NCBI GenBank assembly: GCA_002070275.1
Contig: MWCY01000006.1
Span: 1-64,000 of the forward strand
DNA: 64,000 nucleotides
Reading direction: 5' to 3'
Origin: Candidatus Hydrogenedentes bacterium ADurb.Bin170
Lineage (GTDB): Bacteria > Hydrogenedentota > Hydrogenedentia > Hydrogenedentales > CAITNO01
This document shows, in pieces, positions 54,807 to 61,767 of the stretch. The position numbers were made by a program, and so were the translations under genes. The notes beneath the pieces are model-generated. The model made no database searches and was not told the origin of the DNA. It was given only the letters and a program-made list of their open reading frames with translations. Within the stretch, counting starts at the first letter, position 1. Every line of letters begins with the position of its first letter.

Positions 54807-56028
54807 CCCGGCGCTCTCCTATAGCAGTCAGCCGTTCAGCAAGCGGAGCAATGGGCGGCGCCTGATTTTCCGGCGCATCCAGATAAAAGAAAGTAACGGC
54901 GCACACATCGTCCCGGCGATAGAAGTTTGTCCAGCCGTAAGGGATGCCGGGATCATTCAGGGAGCGGGGCGGTTCCGATTCGAGGAGGGGCACAAAGCCG
55001 TCCTGGGCACCAACAGAGATGGGAAGGATTTCCACTCCTTTGCTTAGCATTTCTTTGACATATTCCTGCATGGCGCCGCCGATCTGCTGAATGGTGACCC
55101 GGATATCCTGATGAAAAAATACCGGATCGGGGATATGATAGCGGTACATAGTCCAATACTGATTTACATTGTCGATGAGCAGGGAACCCTGATAAGGATG
55201 AGCAAATTCTCCCTGGAAATAGCCGGTGCCCACGTAATCTTCCGTGCCTGTTCCGATCAGTGTAGGCAGGGCAGTATCGCCGTCCAGATAAATCTTCACT
55301 TCACCCTCACCCCACCAGCCGAGATTGTCCGGGTGTCCGATAATGCCGAGATGGGTTCCCAGATAACGCCCTTTTCCTGTGGTGCGGGGCAGGATTTCGA
55401 AGTCCCGGCGCAATTCTGTATAACGTTCGCGGTGCCAGACAGCGTGAAAATAAAGGGGTTTTTCTTCAAACTTCATCTCGGAATAGTTGATGTCGTAAAA
55501 GAACTGCGGCAGATCTTCATCGGATTCGTTGGTAAAGGTAATGCGTGCATGAGTCTGAAAAGGCATAGGGATGGTGAAGTTGAAAGAACGTCCTTCAGGG
55601 CTGCTGAAGAGGTCGTTGTGGAATGGCCGGACTTCTCCCAGAATCGCACCGAAAAAATCGCCGAAAGGTACTTCCACAGCAGGTTTTTCCGCCTGATCCC
55701 AGTACATACGCAGGACAAAAGAACGGAGATCGCGCGGGCTGCGCTTGGGAAGCGTGCACCACATACGGTGAATAAGCCCGCTGCCCGATACATCCATCAA
55801 TACTTTTTCTTCTCCTGCTTTGATGACCTGAAAAGCGGCACCCTTGGCTCCGCCGTTGGCAGTACCGCCCGAGCCTTTTGCCGCATCGGGATTCTCAAAA
55901 CTGACCCAGCGGCTCCGGACATTGTCTTCCATCCGATAAAGCGGCGCACCTTCGGCGTAAAGTCCGGATGAAGCGGTCAGCGTAAAAAGGAAGAGAGCAG
56001 CCGACAGGGGCGCAATATATGTTTCCAT
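54787..56028 (-). CDS. Secreted GH172 (DUF2961) glycoside hydrolase-like protein
   Basis: About 413 residues with a signal peptide (AALFLFTLTASSGLYA). DUF2961 proteins form glycoside hydrolase family 172, acting on furanosyl or fructosyl linkages. Typical stretches are GLIHRMWCTLP, VEVPFGDFFG, WWGEGEVKIYLDGD and GTGTEDYVGTGY, whose Glu residues are the likely catalytic pair. ATG 56028 has GGAG 11 bases upstream; the ATG at 56049 has none. It is flanked by the degenerate phosphoesterase gene (45 bases upstream) and the small Cys-rich gene. Confidence 0.88.
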   Translation of the reverse strand: METYIAPLSAALFLFTLTASSGLYAEGAPLYRMEDNVRSRWVSFENPDAAKGSGGTANGGAKGAAFQVIKAGEEKVLMDVSGSGLIHRMWCTLPKRSPRDLRSFVLRMYWDQAEKPAVEVPFGDFFGAILGEVRPFHNDLFSSPEGRSFNFTIPMPFQTHARITFTNESDEDLPQFFYDINYSEMKFEEKPLYFHAVWHRERYTELRRDFEILPRTTGKGRYLGTHLGIIGHPDNLGWWGEGEVKIYLDGDTALPTLIGTGTEDYVGTGYFQGEFAHPYQGSLLIDNVNQYWTMYRYHIPDPVFFHQDIRVTIQQIGGAMQEYVKEMLSKGVEILPISVGAQDGFVPLLESEPPRSLNDPGIPYGWTNFYRRDDVCAVTFFYLDAPENQAPPIAPLAERLTAIGERRDAGTPR

Positions 56029-56073
56029 CGCAGTTTTGTCTCCATTCACAGAGGCTTATGCCCCGATGTCATG

Positions 56074-56673
56074 TCAGAGTGTGACGACCCGGGCTTCAAA
56101 AGGGGACACTTCTGTATCAATAAGAGTATAACGGATTTGGCCTTCCCGGGAGAGCAAGGTCCCCGCTGAGGCGAAAAGCGTTCCGTCAGCATCAACGGAA
56201 AAAGGCTCGGTCGAACCGCCGCTGATAATGATTCGGGCGGTGCACGCTTCACGCTGGCGCTGAAATTTCAGGAAGCTCGTGTCTTTTGTGAGTGTTTCTG
56301 AAGGGCTGTTTACGGCACCGTGGCAGAGCAGCCATTCCACGCCTTCCCGGATGAAGCTCCGCTTACGAGGCAGCCCATTCAGGAATTCGATGGCGCTGCT
56401 GTCGAGCAGCGCATAGCTTTTCTCCAATTCAGCCGCCTCGGGAAGCCGCTTCGCTTTTGCTTTACGCGAGACCAGTGCACGGTCAAGTCGTCCCTGCACT
56501 GCCGTTACGGCACGTTCCCGCAAAAGCTTCACACAGGCGGACGCACCCTCGGGTGCAAGGCAAATATTTCCGGTATGCACGACCTCGCGGATGCCTTCCT
56601 CTTCCAGATGATCCAGAACGGTCTGCAATGAACAGGCGTTGCTGAGAATGTCGCCGATGACTGCTAGAAACAT
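56074..56673 (-). CDS. Degenerate YfcE-type metallophosphoesterase
   Basis: 199 residues with the order of blocks of YfcE-like phosphodiesterases but changed ligands. GDxHG reads VIGDILSN (His lost), the GD block reads HTGNICL (Asp to Asn), GNxD reads VQGRLDRA (Asn to Arg), LCHGA keeps one His, and GHTH reads SGGSTEP (both His lost). Metal binding and catalysis are therefore doubtful. It may have become a binding protein. No good ribosome site is seen at ATG 56673. It heads the reverse operon with GH172. Confidence 0.65.
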   Translation of the reverse strand: MFLAVIGDILSNACSLQTVLDHLEEEGIREVVHTGNICLAPEGASACVKLLRERAVTAVQGRLDRALVSRKAKAKRLPEAAELEKSYALLDSSAIEFLNGLPRKRSFIREGVEWLLCHGAVNSPSETLTKDTSFLKFQRQREACTARIIISGGSTEPFSVDADGTLFASAGTLLSREGQIRYTLIDTEVSPFEARVVTL

Positions 56674-56763
56674 AATAATGGTGCTCGTTTCGGGTAGGAA
56701 AATCTCTTGTATTTTTCTGCAAAGCAGCGTTTTATTGCGTATGCCTGCCTTGCCCTTAGAGTA

Positions 56764-56779
56764 TTGAAAGCGCTTTTAA
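56764..56779. promoter_or_regulatory. LacI/CcpA-like operator candidate
   Basis: TTGAAAGC-GCTTTTAA is a 16-base palindrome with one mismatch and a central CG, the style of LacI/GalR-family operators. It lies about 90 bases above the phosphoesterase-GH172 operon. Confidence 0.3.
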
Positions 56780-56801
56780 GTTGTCAAATAGTCTGTATGA
56801 A

Positions 56802-56888
56802 CTTGTTTGAGTCGCCCTGTTCGGATACACTTTTGCAGTGTGTTAAACAAGAGCCCGCTGCAGTGCCATAACACAGACTTGACACTGC
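56802..56888. promoter_or_regulatory. Repeat-rich control region upstream of HU
   Basis: CTTGTTT (56802-56808) and AAACAAG (56845-56851) are inverted arms. GCAGTG occurs at 56835-56840 and 56860-56865, and its inverse CACTGC at 56883-56888 overlaps a consensus -35 TTGACA (56879-56884). This arrangement suggests operator sites for a regulator. Confidence 0.4.
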
Positions 56889-56941
56889 TTTTAAAATTAT
56901 GCACATTATACCTGTAAATCATAGCGCTTTTGTTGTATAAT
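56879..56941 (+). promoter_or_regulatory. Promoter elements for the HU-like gene
   Basis: TTGACA at 56879-56884 is followed 19 bases later by CATTAT (56904-56909), and a separate consensus TATAAT lies at 56936-56941. Either could drive the HU gene 125-155 bases downstream; the remainder of the leader up to 57066 shows nothing else except the AAGGAGG ribosome site. Confidence 0.4.
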
Positions 56942-57066
56942 TGAATCAGCCCCCTGGCATTTGCCCGGAGTTGAGAGGAATGTACTGTTTTTCGCCGTTT
57001 CAGCGCAAGGTGCACTGCAACGATGTTTTAGGATCTCCAAACTTTTTCGAAGGAGGAAACTCACCC

Positions 57067-57381
57067 ATGGCCATTAAAAAAGCCAAAGCCACCGACAAAG
57101 CATTGACAAAAGCCGCAACACTGACCGTCCTTGCCGAAGAGACCGGACTGACCAAGAAAGACGTCGCGAATCTTCTCGACGTTCTGGCGAATCTTGCTTA
57201 TGCGCAGGCCCCCGCCGGCTTCACGCTTCCCGGGCTCGGCAAACTGAAACTCGTCCAGCGCGCTGCCCGCACAGGCCGCAACCCTGCAACGGGTGAAGCG
57301 ATCAAGATTCCTGCGAAAAAAGTGCTGAAGTTCACGATTGCCAAAGCTGCCAAAGACGCTGTTTGCCCGGTTAAAAAATAA
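57067..57381 (+). CDS. HU-family DNA-binding protein
   Basis: 104 residues. A Lys-rich N-terminal extension of about 15 residues precedes the HU fold. The arm motif ARTGRNPATGEAIKIPAKKV and the following LKFTIAKAAKDAV are diagnostic. It bends and compacts DNA. GGAGG ten bases before ATG 57067 fixes the start. It is followed by a strong terminator, so it is transcribed alone. Confidence 0.93.
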   Translation: MAIKKAKATDKALTKAATLTVLAEETGLTKKDVANLLDVLANLAYAQAPAGFTLPGLGKLKLVQRAARTGRNPATGEAIKIPAKKVLKFTIAKAAKDAVCPVKK

Positions 57382-57404
57382 CCGCCTTTTTCTGTGTTTG
57401 CTCT

Positions 57405-57439
57405 GCCCGGAACCGTGCTGTTCCGGGCTTTTGTTTTTT
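57405..57439 (+). terminator. Terminator after HU
   Basis: GCCCGGAAC (57405-57413) pairs with GTTCCGGGC (57420-57428) around a six-base loop, followed by TTTTGTTTTTT. Confidence 0.92.
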
Positions 57440-57520
57440 ACTGCGCCGCTGTGATACAACACGGGACAGGGGATAGTAGTCGTCATAAAAGGCTTTTCAA
57501 TCCTGAAAGGAGTTGTAGGC

Positions 57521-59833
57521 ATGTACAGAAAATATACCGGGCTGGCAATTATCGCCGCCGTACTTTTTGCCGGCTGCACCCATCTGCCCGGGCTTACCAG
57601 TCTGCCGGCGGCGCCGGAACCGCTCCTGATCGCAGAGAATGGTGTCACACCCATGAAGATTGTGGTCAGCGAATCTGCGCCGGAACCAACCCGCCATGCG
57701 GCGCAGGAACTGCGGCATTTCCTCAAAGAGATCACAGGCGCCGACCTGCAGGTGGTGGATGACACAACCCCTGCAGGGGAAAGCGAAATATGGCTGGGAA
57801 ACAGCCGGCGCTACAGCGACAACAACATTCTGGTGGATTATAAAGTTTTCGGCAATGAAGGGTACCTTATCCGGACGCGGGGCAGGAATCTGCTGATCAC
57901 CGGAGGAGAACCGCGCGGGGTACTCTATGGTGTTTACGGGCTGCTGGAAGACCATCTGGGCTGCCGGTGGTTCACTCCGGAAATTTCCTCCATCCCCAAA
58001 GCAAATGTACTGGCCGTACTGCCTATTGACGAAGTGCGCGTGCCTGCCCTCGAATATAGGGAGCCTTTTGTTTATGACTGCTGGGACGGAGACTGGGCAG
58101 CCCGGAACCGGATGAACAGTCAGTCCGCACGGTTGGGTTCGCAGCACGGCGGCAAAGTCCAGTACCAGGGCTTTGTCCACACCTTTGATCTGCTGGTGCC
58201 GCCTAAGGAATATTTTGATACGCACCCCGAATATTTTTCACTGGTTGGCGGGAAGCGGCTGAAAGAGCGCACACAACTTTGCTGCACCAATGAGGAGGTC
58301 ATTCATCTGGTTACGGAAAAAGTGCGTCGGCTCATGGCGGAGCATCCTGAGGCGACGGTTTTTTCTGTCTCACAAAATGACTGGTACAATTATTGCGAAT
58401 GCGAGCACTGCACGGCACTGGCAGAGGCGGAAGGCAGCCAGATAGCACCTGTGCTGCATCTGGTGAATCATGTCGCCCGTGCGGTCAAAGATGAATTTCC
58501 CGATAAACTGATCGACACGCTTGCATACCAGTATACACGCAAGGCGCCGAAAACCATGCGCCCCGAGCCCAATGTGATCATTCGTCTCTGCAGCATCGAG
58601 TGCGATTTTTCACATCCTTTCGAAGATCGGCTCACACCGGAAAACCGCGCCTTCTGTGACGATCTGGAGAACTGGAGCCGGATTGCCAACCGGCTGTGGA
58701 TCTGGAATTACAACACGTCCTTCCATGAATACCTGGTACCCTTTCCCAACCTACGGGTGAGGGGGCCCAATATTCGCTATCTCATCGCCAATAACGTCCG
58801 GGGAATTTTTGAGCAGGACGTGTACAATACGCCGCATGGTGAATTCAGTGCGCTGAGCGGTTATTTCGGCGCCAAATTGCTGTGGAACCCGGAATACGAT
58901 ACAGATCTCGCCATCAATGAATTTCTGAATGGTGTCTACGGCGCCGCCGCCACACCCATACGCCTCTACCTTGATCTGATCCATGATGCGGTAAAAGAGC
59001 CTTCAACCAGCATGAATATCTGGATCAGCACTGATGAGCCTTTCATCACCGATGCCCTTCTTGAACGAGCGGACGCACTTTTTGATATTGCGGAAAAGGC
59101 TGTGCCGGATGATCCGGTGGCGCTGGAACAGGTGCGCATAGCCCGGCTGTCCGTGGACTACACCATTCTGTCGCGCACCCAGCGCATGCCCGGGAAAGCG
59201 TATGTGCTGGATCATGCCCGAGGCACCGTAAAGGCGAGTCCGGAGTTTAAAGCACGGGCGGCACGCTTCTTTGATGTGGCGGAGCGTTGCGGCTTTACCC
59301 AGCTTCGGGAAGTGGGCGGTCTTCTCTCTGAATACAAAAAAGAGATTTATGCCCTTTTTGAAGAGCATGCGGCTGGTACGCTTGCTGCACCGTCTGAAGT
59401 TCCGCCGCTGAAGCCCGGTGCTTTTGTCCGTTACTACAAAATGTACTGCGAGGCACTGCCCGATTTCTCCGCCCTCAGCCCCACGGAAGAAGGGGTCGTA
59501 TCCGCACTGGATCTGGAGCCCGGAAAGAAATATCAGCCCACAGCGGATGCCTACCTGTATACCGGATATATTGAAATCCCGAAAAACGGTGTGTATGCCT
59601 TCAGTGTAAATTCCAACGACGGCAGCCGCCTGAAAATTAATGGCGAGGTTATTGTGGATAACGACGGTCTGCACAAGGCGACTTCCGTAATGGGATTCCG
59701 ATTGATGGAGAAGGGCTTTTATCCCTTTGAGCTCGCCTATTTTGATGCAGGCGGCGGGTCTGCGCTGGAGGTGCAGTATGCCGGACCCGGCATTCCCTTC
59801 CAGCCTCTTGCCGGTGCGATTCTTTATCACTAA
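57521..59833 (+). CDS. DUF4838 lipoprotein with C-terminal PA14 domain
   Basis: 770 residues. Lipobox LFAGC places it on the cell envelope. An N-terminal alpha-glucuronidase-like domain (VSESAPEPTRHAAQELRHFL, ending near ITGGEPRGVLYGVYGLLEDHLGCRW) precedes the DUF4838 core, with FSVSQNDWYNYCECEHC. The last 120 residues resemble a PA14 carbohydrate-binding domain (GYIEIPKNGVYAFSVNSNDG, LKINGEVIVDNDG). DUF4838 proteins are common in glycan-degrading bacteria but their activity is not settled. AAGGAG nine bases upstream supports the start. It heads a three-gene operon. Confidence 0.88.
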   Translation: MYRKYTGLAIIAAVLFAGCTHLPGLTSLPAAPEPLLIAENGVTPMKIVVSESAPEPTRHAAQELRHFLKEITGADLQVVDDTTPAGESEIWLGNSRRYSDNNILVDYKVFGNEGYLIRTRGRNLLITGGEPRGVLYGVYGLLEDHLGCRWFTPEISSIPKANVLAVLPIDEVRVPALEYREPFVYDCWDGDWAARNRMNSQSARLGSQHGGKVQYQGFVHTFDLLVPPKEYFDTHPEYFSLVGGKRLKERTQLCCTNEEVIHLVTEKVRRLMAEHPEATVFSVSQNDWYNYCECEHCTALAEAEGSQIAPVLHLVNHVARAVKDEFPDKLIDTLAYQYTRKAPKTMRPEPNVIIRLCSIECDFSHPFEDRLTPENRAFCDDLENWSRIANRLWIWNYNTSFHEYLVPFPNLRVRGPNIRYLIANNVRGIFEQDVYNTPHGEFSALSGYFGAKLLWNPEYDTDLAINEFLNGVYGAAATPIRLYLDLIHDAVKEPSTSMNIWISTDEPFITDALLERADALFDIAEKAVPDDPVALEQVRIARLSVDYTILSRTQRMPGKAYVLDHARGTVKASPEFKARAARFFDVAERCGFTQLREVGGLLSEYKKEIYALFEEHAAGTLAAPSEVPPLKPGAFVRYYKMYCEALPDFSALSPTEEGVVSALDLEPGKKYQPTADAYLYTGYIEIPKNGVYAFSVNSNDGSRLKINGEVIVDNDGLHKATSVMGFRLMEKGFYPFELAYFDAGGGSALEVQYAGPGIPFQPLAGAILYH

Positions 59834-59884
59834 TTGATGCAGCCATTTCTCCGTTCACGGAAGGCATGCAAGGAGAATAAACGA

Positions 59885-60571
59885 ATGAATGATCGTTTCG
59901 GCTGGCTCGGTTTTGCTGCAGGGCTGCTTTTCGTGTGCTTTTTTGCGCTGCTTTTTCACCTTGGGTTTCAGAAAGCGTCGCTGGACAAGGAGCGGAAGCC
60001 TTCTGTTTCCGGAGGAAACACTGTAGCGAAAACAGCAGGTGCAACGTTACAGGCTATTGATGGACCGCCTACCCAGGAAAAAATTGATGCCCTTTTGCGC
60101 GGAGACAGCCCGGATGCTGCAAACAGGGAAACTGCTACGCCGGAGCGCAAAAAAGAACAGCTCCCGCCCGCTGAGGCAGTGACTGTTCGCCGCTCGTTGC
60201 CTGCCCGAAATGTCGTGCAGGGCGGAATAGTGGATATGCTGCTCCATGTCACGAAAAGAGACCCGTTGCCGCCCGAGGCAATCATCATTCGTGAATCGCT
60301 TCCTGATGGATGGTCACTGAAGGAGGTGGCTCCGGGTGTACTGCCGCCGGATCTTGTACCCGAGCCCGGCACTGAGAAGGATCTGGAGTTTCGCTGGCTG
60401 CACCCTGCCCGCTTTCCTATTGTGCTCAGATACAGTGTGCAGGTGCCTGCTGATGCAGCGGAAAAAGCGGAATGGAACGGGGCTGTTACCTGGATTTATG
60501 ACAATGTGCCCAACACCAGTGTGCTTCCTGTAACGGAACTGCATATATCAGCGGAGAAAGGGGGACAATGA
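59885..60571 (+). CDS. Single-span membrane protein with DUF11-like extracytoplasmic domain
   Basis: 228 residues from ATG 59885 (GGAG eight bases upstream). One membrane helix (WLGFAAGLLFVCFFALLFHL), a polar linker, then a beta-rich domain (VRRSLPARNVVQGG, IIIRESLPDGWSLKEVAPG, LRYSVQVPADA) that resembles the repeat domain found in cell-surface proteins with LPxGW motifs. It overlaps the next gene by four bases (ATGA), so it is coupled to the DUF362-ferredoxin protein. Role unknown, possibly a surface-exposed partner of the DUF4838 protein. Confidence 0.7.
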   Translation: MNDRFGWLGFAAGLLFVCFFALLFHLGFQKASLDKERKPSVSGGNTVAKTAGATLQAIDGPPTQEKIDALLRGDSPDAANRETATPERKKEQLPPAEAVTVRRSLPARNVVQGGIVDMLLHVTKRDPLPPEAIIIRESLPDGWSLKEVAPGVLPPDLVPEPGTEKDLEFRWLHPARFPIVLRYSVQVPADAAEKAEWNGAVTWIYDNVPNTSVLPVTELHISAEKGGQ

Positions 60572-61767
60572 ACAGTGACCTGATCATTCCGCCGGCACGG
60601 GCACATTCCGGCGCTTCCGTGAGCATGCAGGGGAAGGTCGTGCTGGTTCGCTGTGAAGGCTACGAGGAAGCAGCCGTTTATAGTGCGGTGCAACGCGGTG
60701 TTGATTTACTGGGCGGGATATCCCGCTTTTTTCAGGCAGGAGAGACCCTGCTCCTGAAACCCAATGTGTTGAGCGGCAAATCCCCTGACCGTGCCATTAC
60801 TACCCATCCGTCCGTGTTTCAGGCGGTGGCACGCCTCTTTCAGGAAGGGGGCGCATCTTTAACTTACGGTGACTCTCCCGGTTTCGGCAAAGTGGAGACC
60901 GTGGTGCAGCGTGCGAAGCTAAGCTCCGTTGCTGAAAAACTCGGCATACCGCTGGCAGATTTTTCAGAAGGGCGCACCGTGTCATTTCCTGAGGGAGCCA
61001 TAAGCAAGCAGTTCACGATCGCTGCCGGAGTTCTGGCGGCGGACGGTATCATTTCGCTGCCGAAACTCAAAACGCATGCGCTGACTCGCCTCACCGGCGC
61101 CGTGAAAAACCAGTTCGGTTGTATTCCGGGGCTGCGCAAAGGCGAATTCCATGCACGAATGCAGCGCATCGATCAGTTTGCTGCCATGCTGGTCGATCTG
61201 ACCCGGATGCTTTCACCCCGCCTTTATGTTATGGACGGGATTGTCGCCATGGAAGGAAACGGGCCGGGGAATGGTACGCCCAGACCGCTCAACGTTCTTC
61301 TGTTTTCCACAGATCCCGTGGCGCTCGATGCGGCGGCGAGTCGTATTGTCTGTCTGGATCCGGCGCTGGTGCCCACCATTGTAAAAGGGCAGGAACAGGG
61401 GCTGGGTACTTACGAAGCACTGGAGCTTCTCGGTGATCCTGTGGAGGACTTTCTCTGTCCGGACTTTGATGTCAACCGCAGAGGCGACTGGACTAAAGAT
61501 GCGGCAGGGCGCCGCAGTGCCCGACTCATCAAGAATCTCGTGTCGCCGCGCCCCGTAATCCTCAAAGACAAATGTACCCGCTGCGGCACCTGCGTAAAGG
61601 TCTGCCCGATTGACCCTCCTGCTGTTGACTTTCTGCAGGAAGACAAAAGCCGCCCGCCTGAATATGACTACAAACGCTGTATCCGCTGCTACTGCTGCCA
61701 GGAGATGTGTCCCGACAGTGCTATCGTGGTCGAGACGCCCTTGCTCGGACGGCTTATTCACCGCTGA
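60568..61767 (+). CDS. DUF362 protein with 4Fe-4S ferredoxin domain
   Basis: 399 residues. The DUF362 region (residues 25-290; LLLKPNVLSGKSPDRAITTHPSV split by ordinary sequence, LPKLKTHALTRLTGAVKNQFG, DGIVAMEGNGPGNG) is followed by a C-terminal ferredoxin domain with two Cys clusters (CTRCGTCVKVCP and CIRCYCCQEMCP) for two 4Fe-4S clusters. No signal peptide, so cytoplasmic. It probably transfers electrons; the partner is unknown. AAAGGGGG upstream of the ATG is a good ribosome site. The stop codon abuts that of the convergent GH50 gene. Confidence 0.88.
   Translation: MNSDLIIPPARAHSGASVSMQGKVVLVRCEGYEEAAVYSAVQRGVDLLGGISRFFQAGETLLLKPNVLSGKSPDRAITTHPSVFQAVARLFQEGGASLTYGDSPGFGKVETVVQRAKLSSVAEKLGIPLADFSEGRTVSFPEGAISKQFTIAAGVLAADGIISLPKLKTHALTRLTGAVKNQFGCIPGLRKGEFHARMQRIDQFAAMLVDLTRMLSPRLYVMDGIVAMEGNGPGNGTPRPLNVLLFSTDPVALDAAASRIVCLDPALVPTIVKGQEQGLGTYEALELLGDPVEDFLCPDFDVNRRGDWTKDAAGRRSARLIKNLVSPRPVILKDKCTRCGTCVKVCPIDPPAVDFLQEDKSRPPEYDYKRCIRCYCCQEMCPDSAIVVETPLLGRLIHR

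Noticed and set aside
25651-56933. AGCGCT palindromes recurring in intergenic regions
   Set aside because: A six-base palindrome is expected about 16 times in 64 kb by chance, so the recurrences (25651, 25701, 29350s, 56769, 56922) are not evidence of a repeat family.
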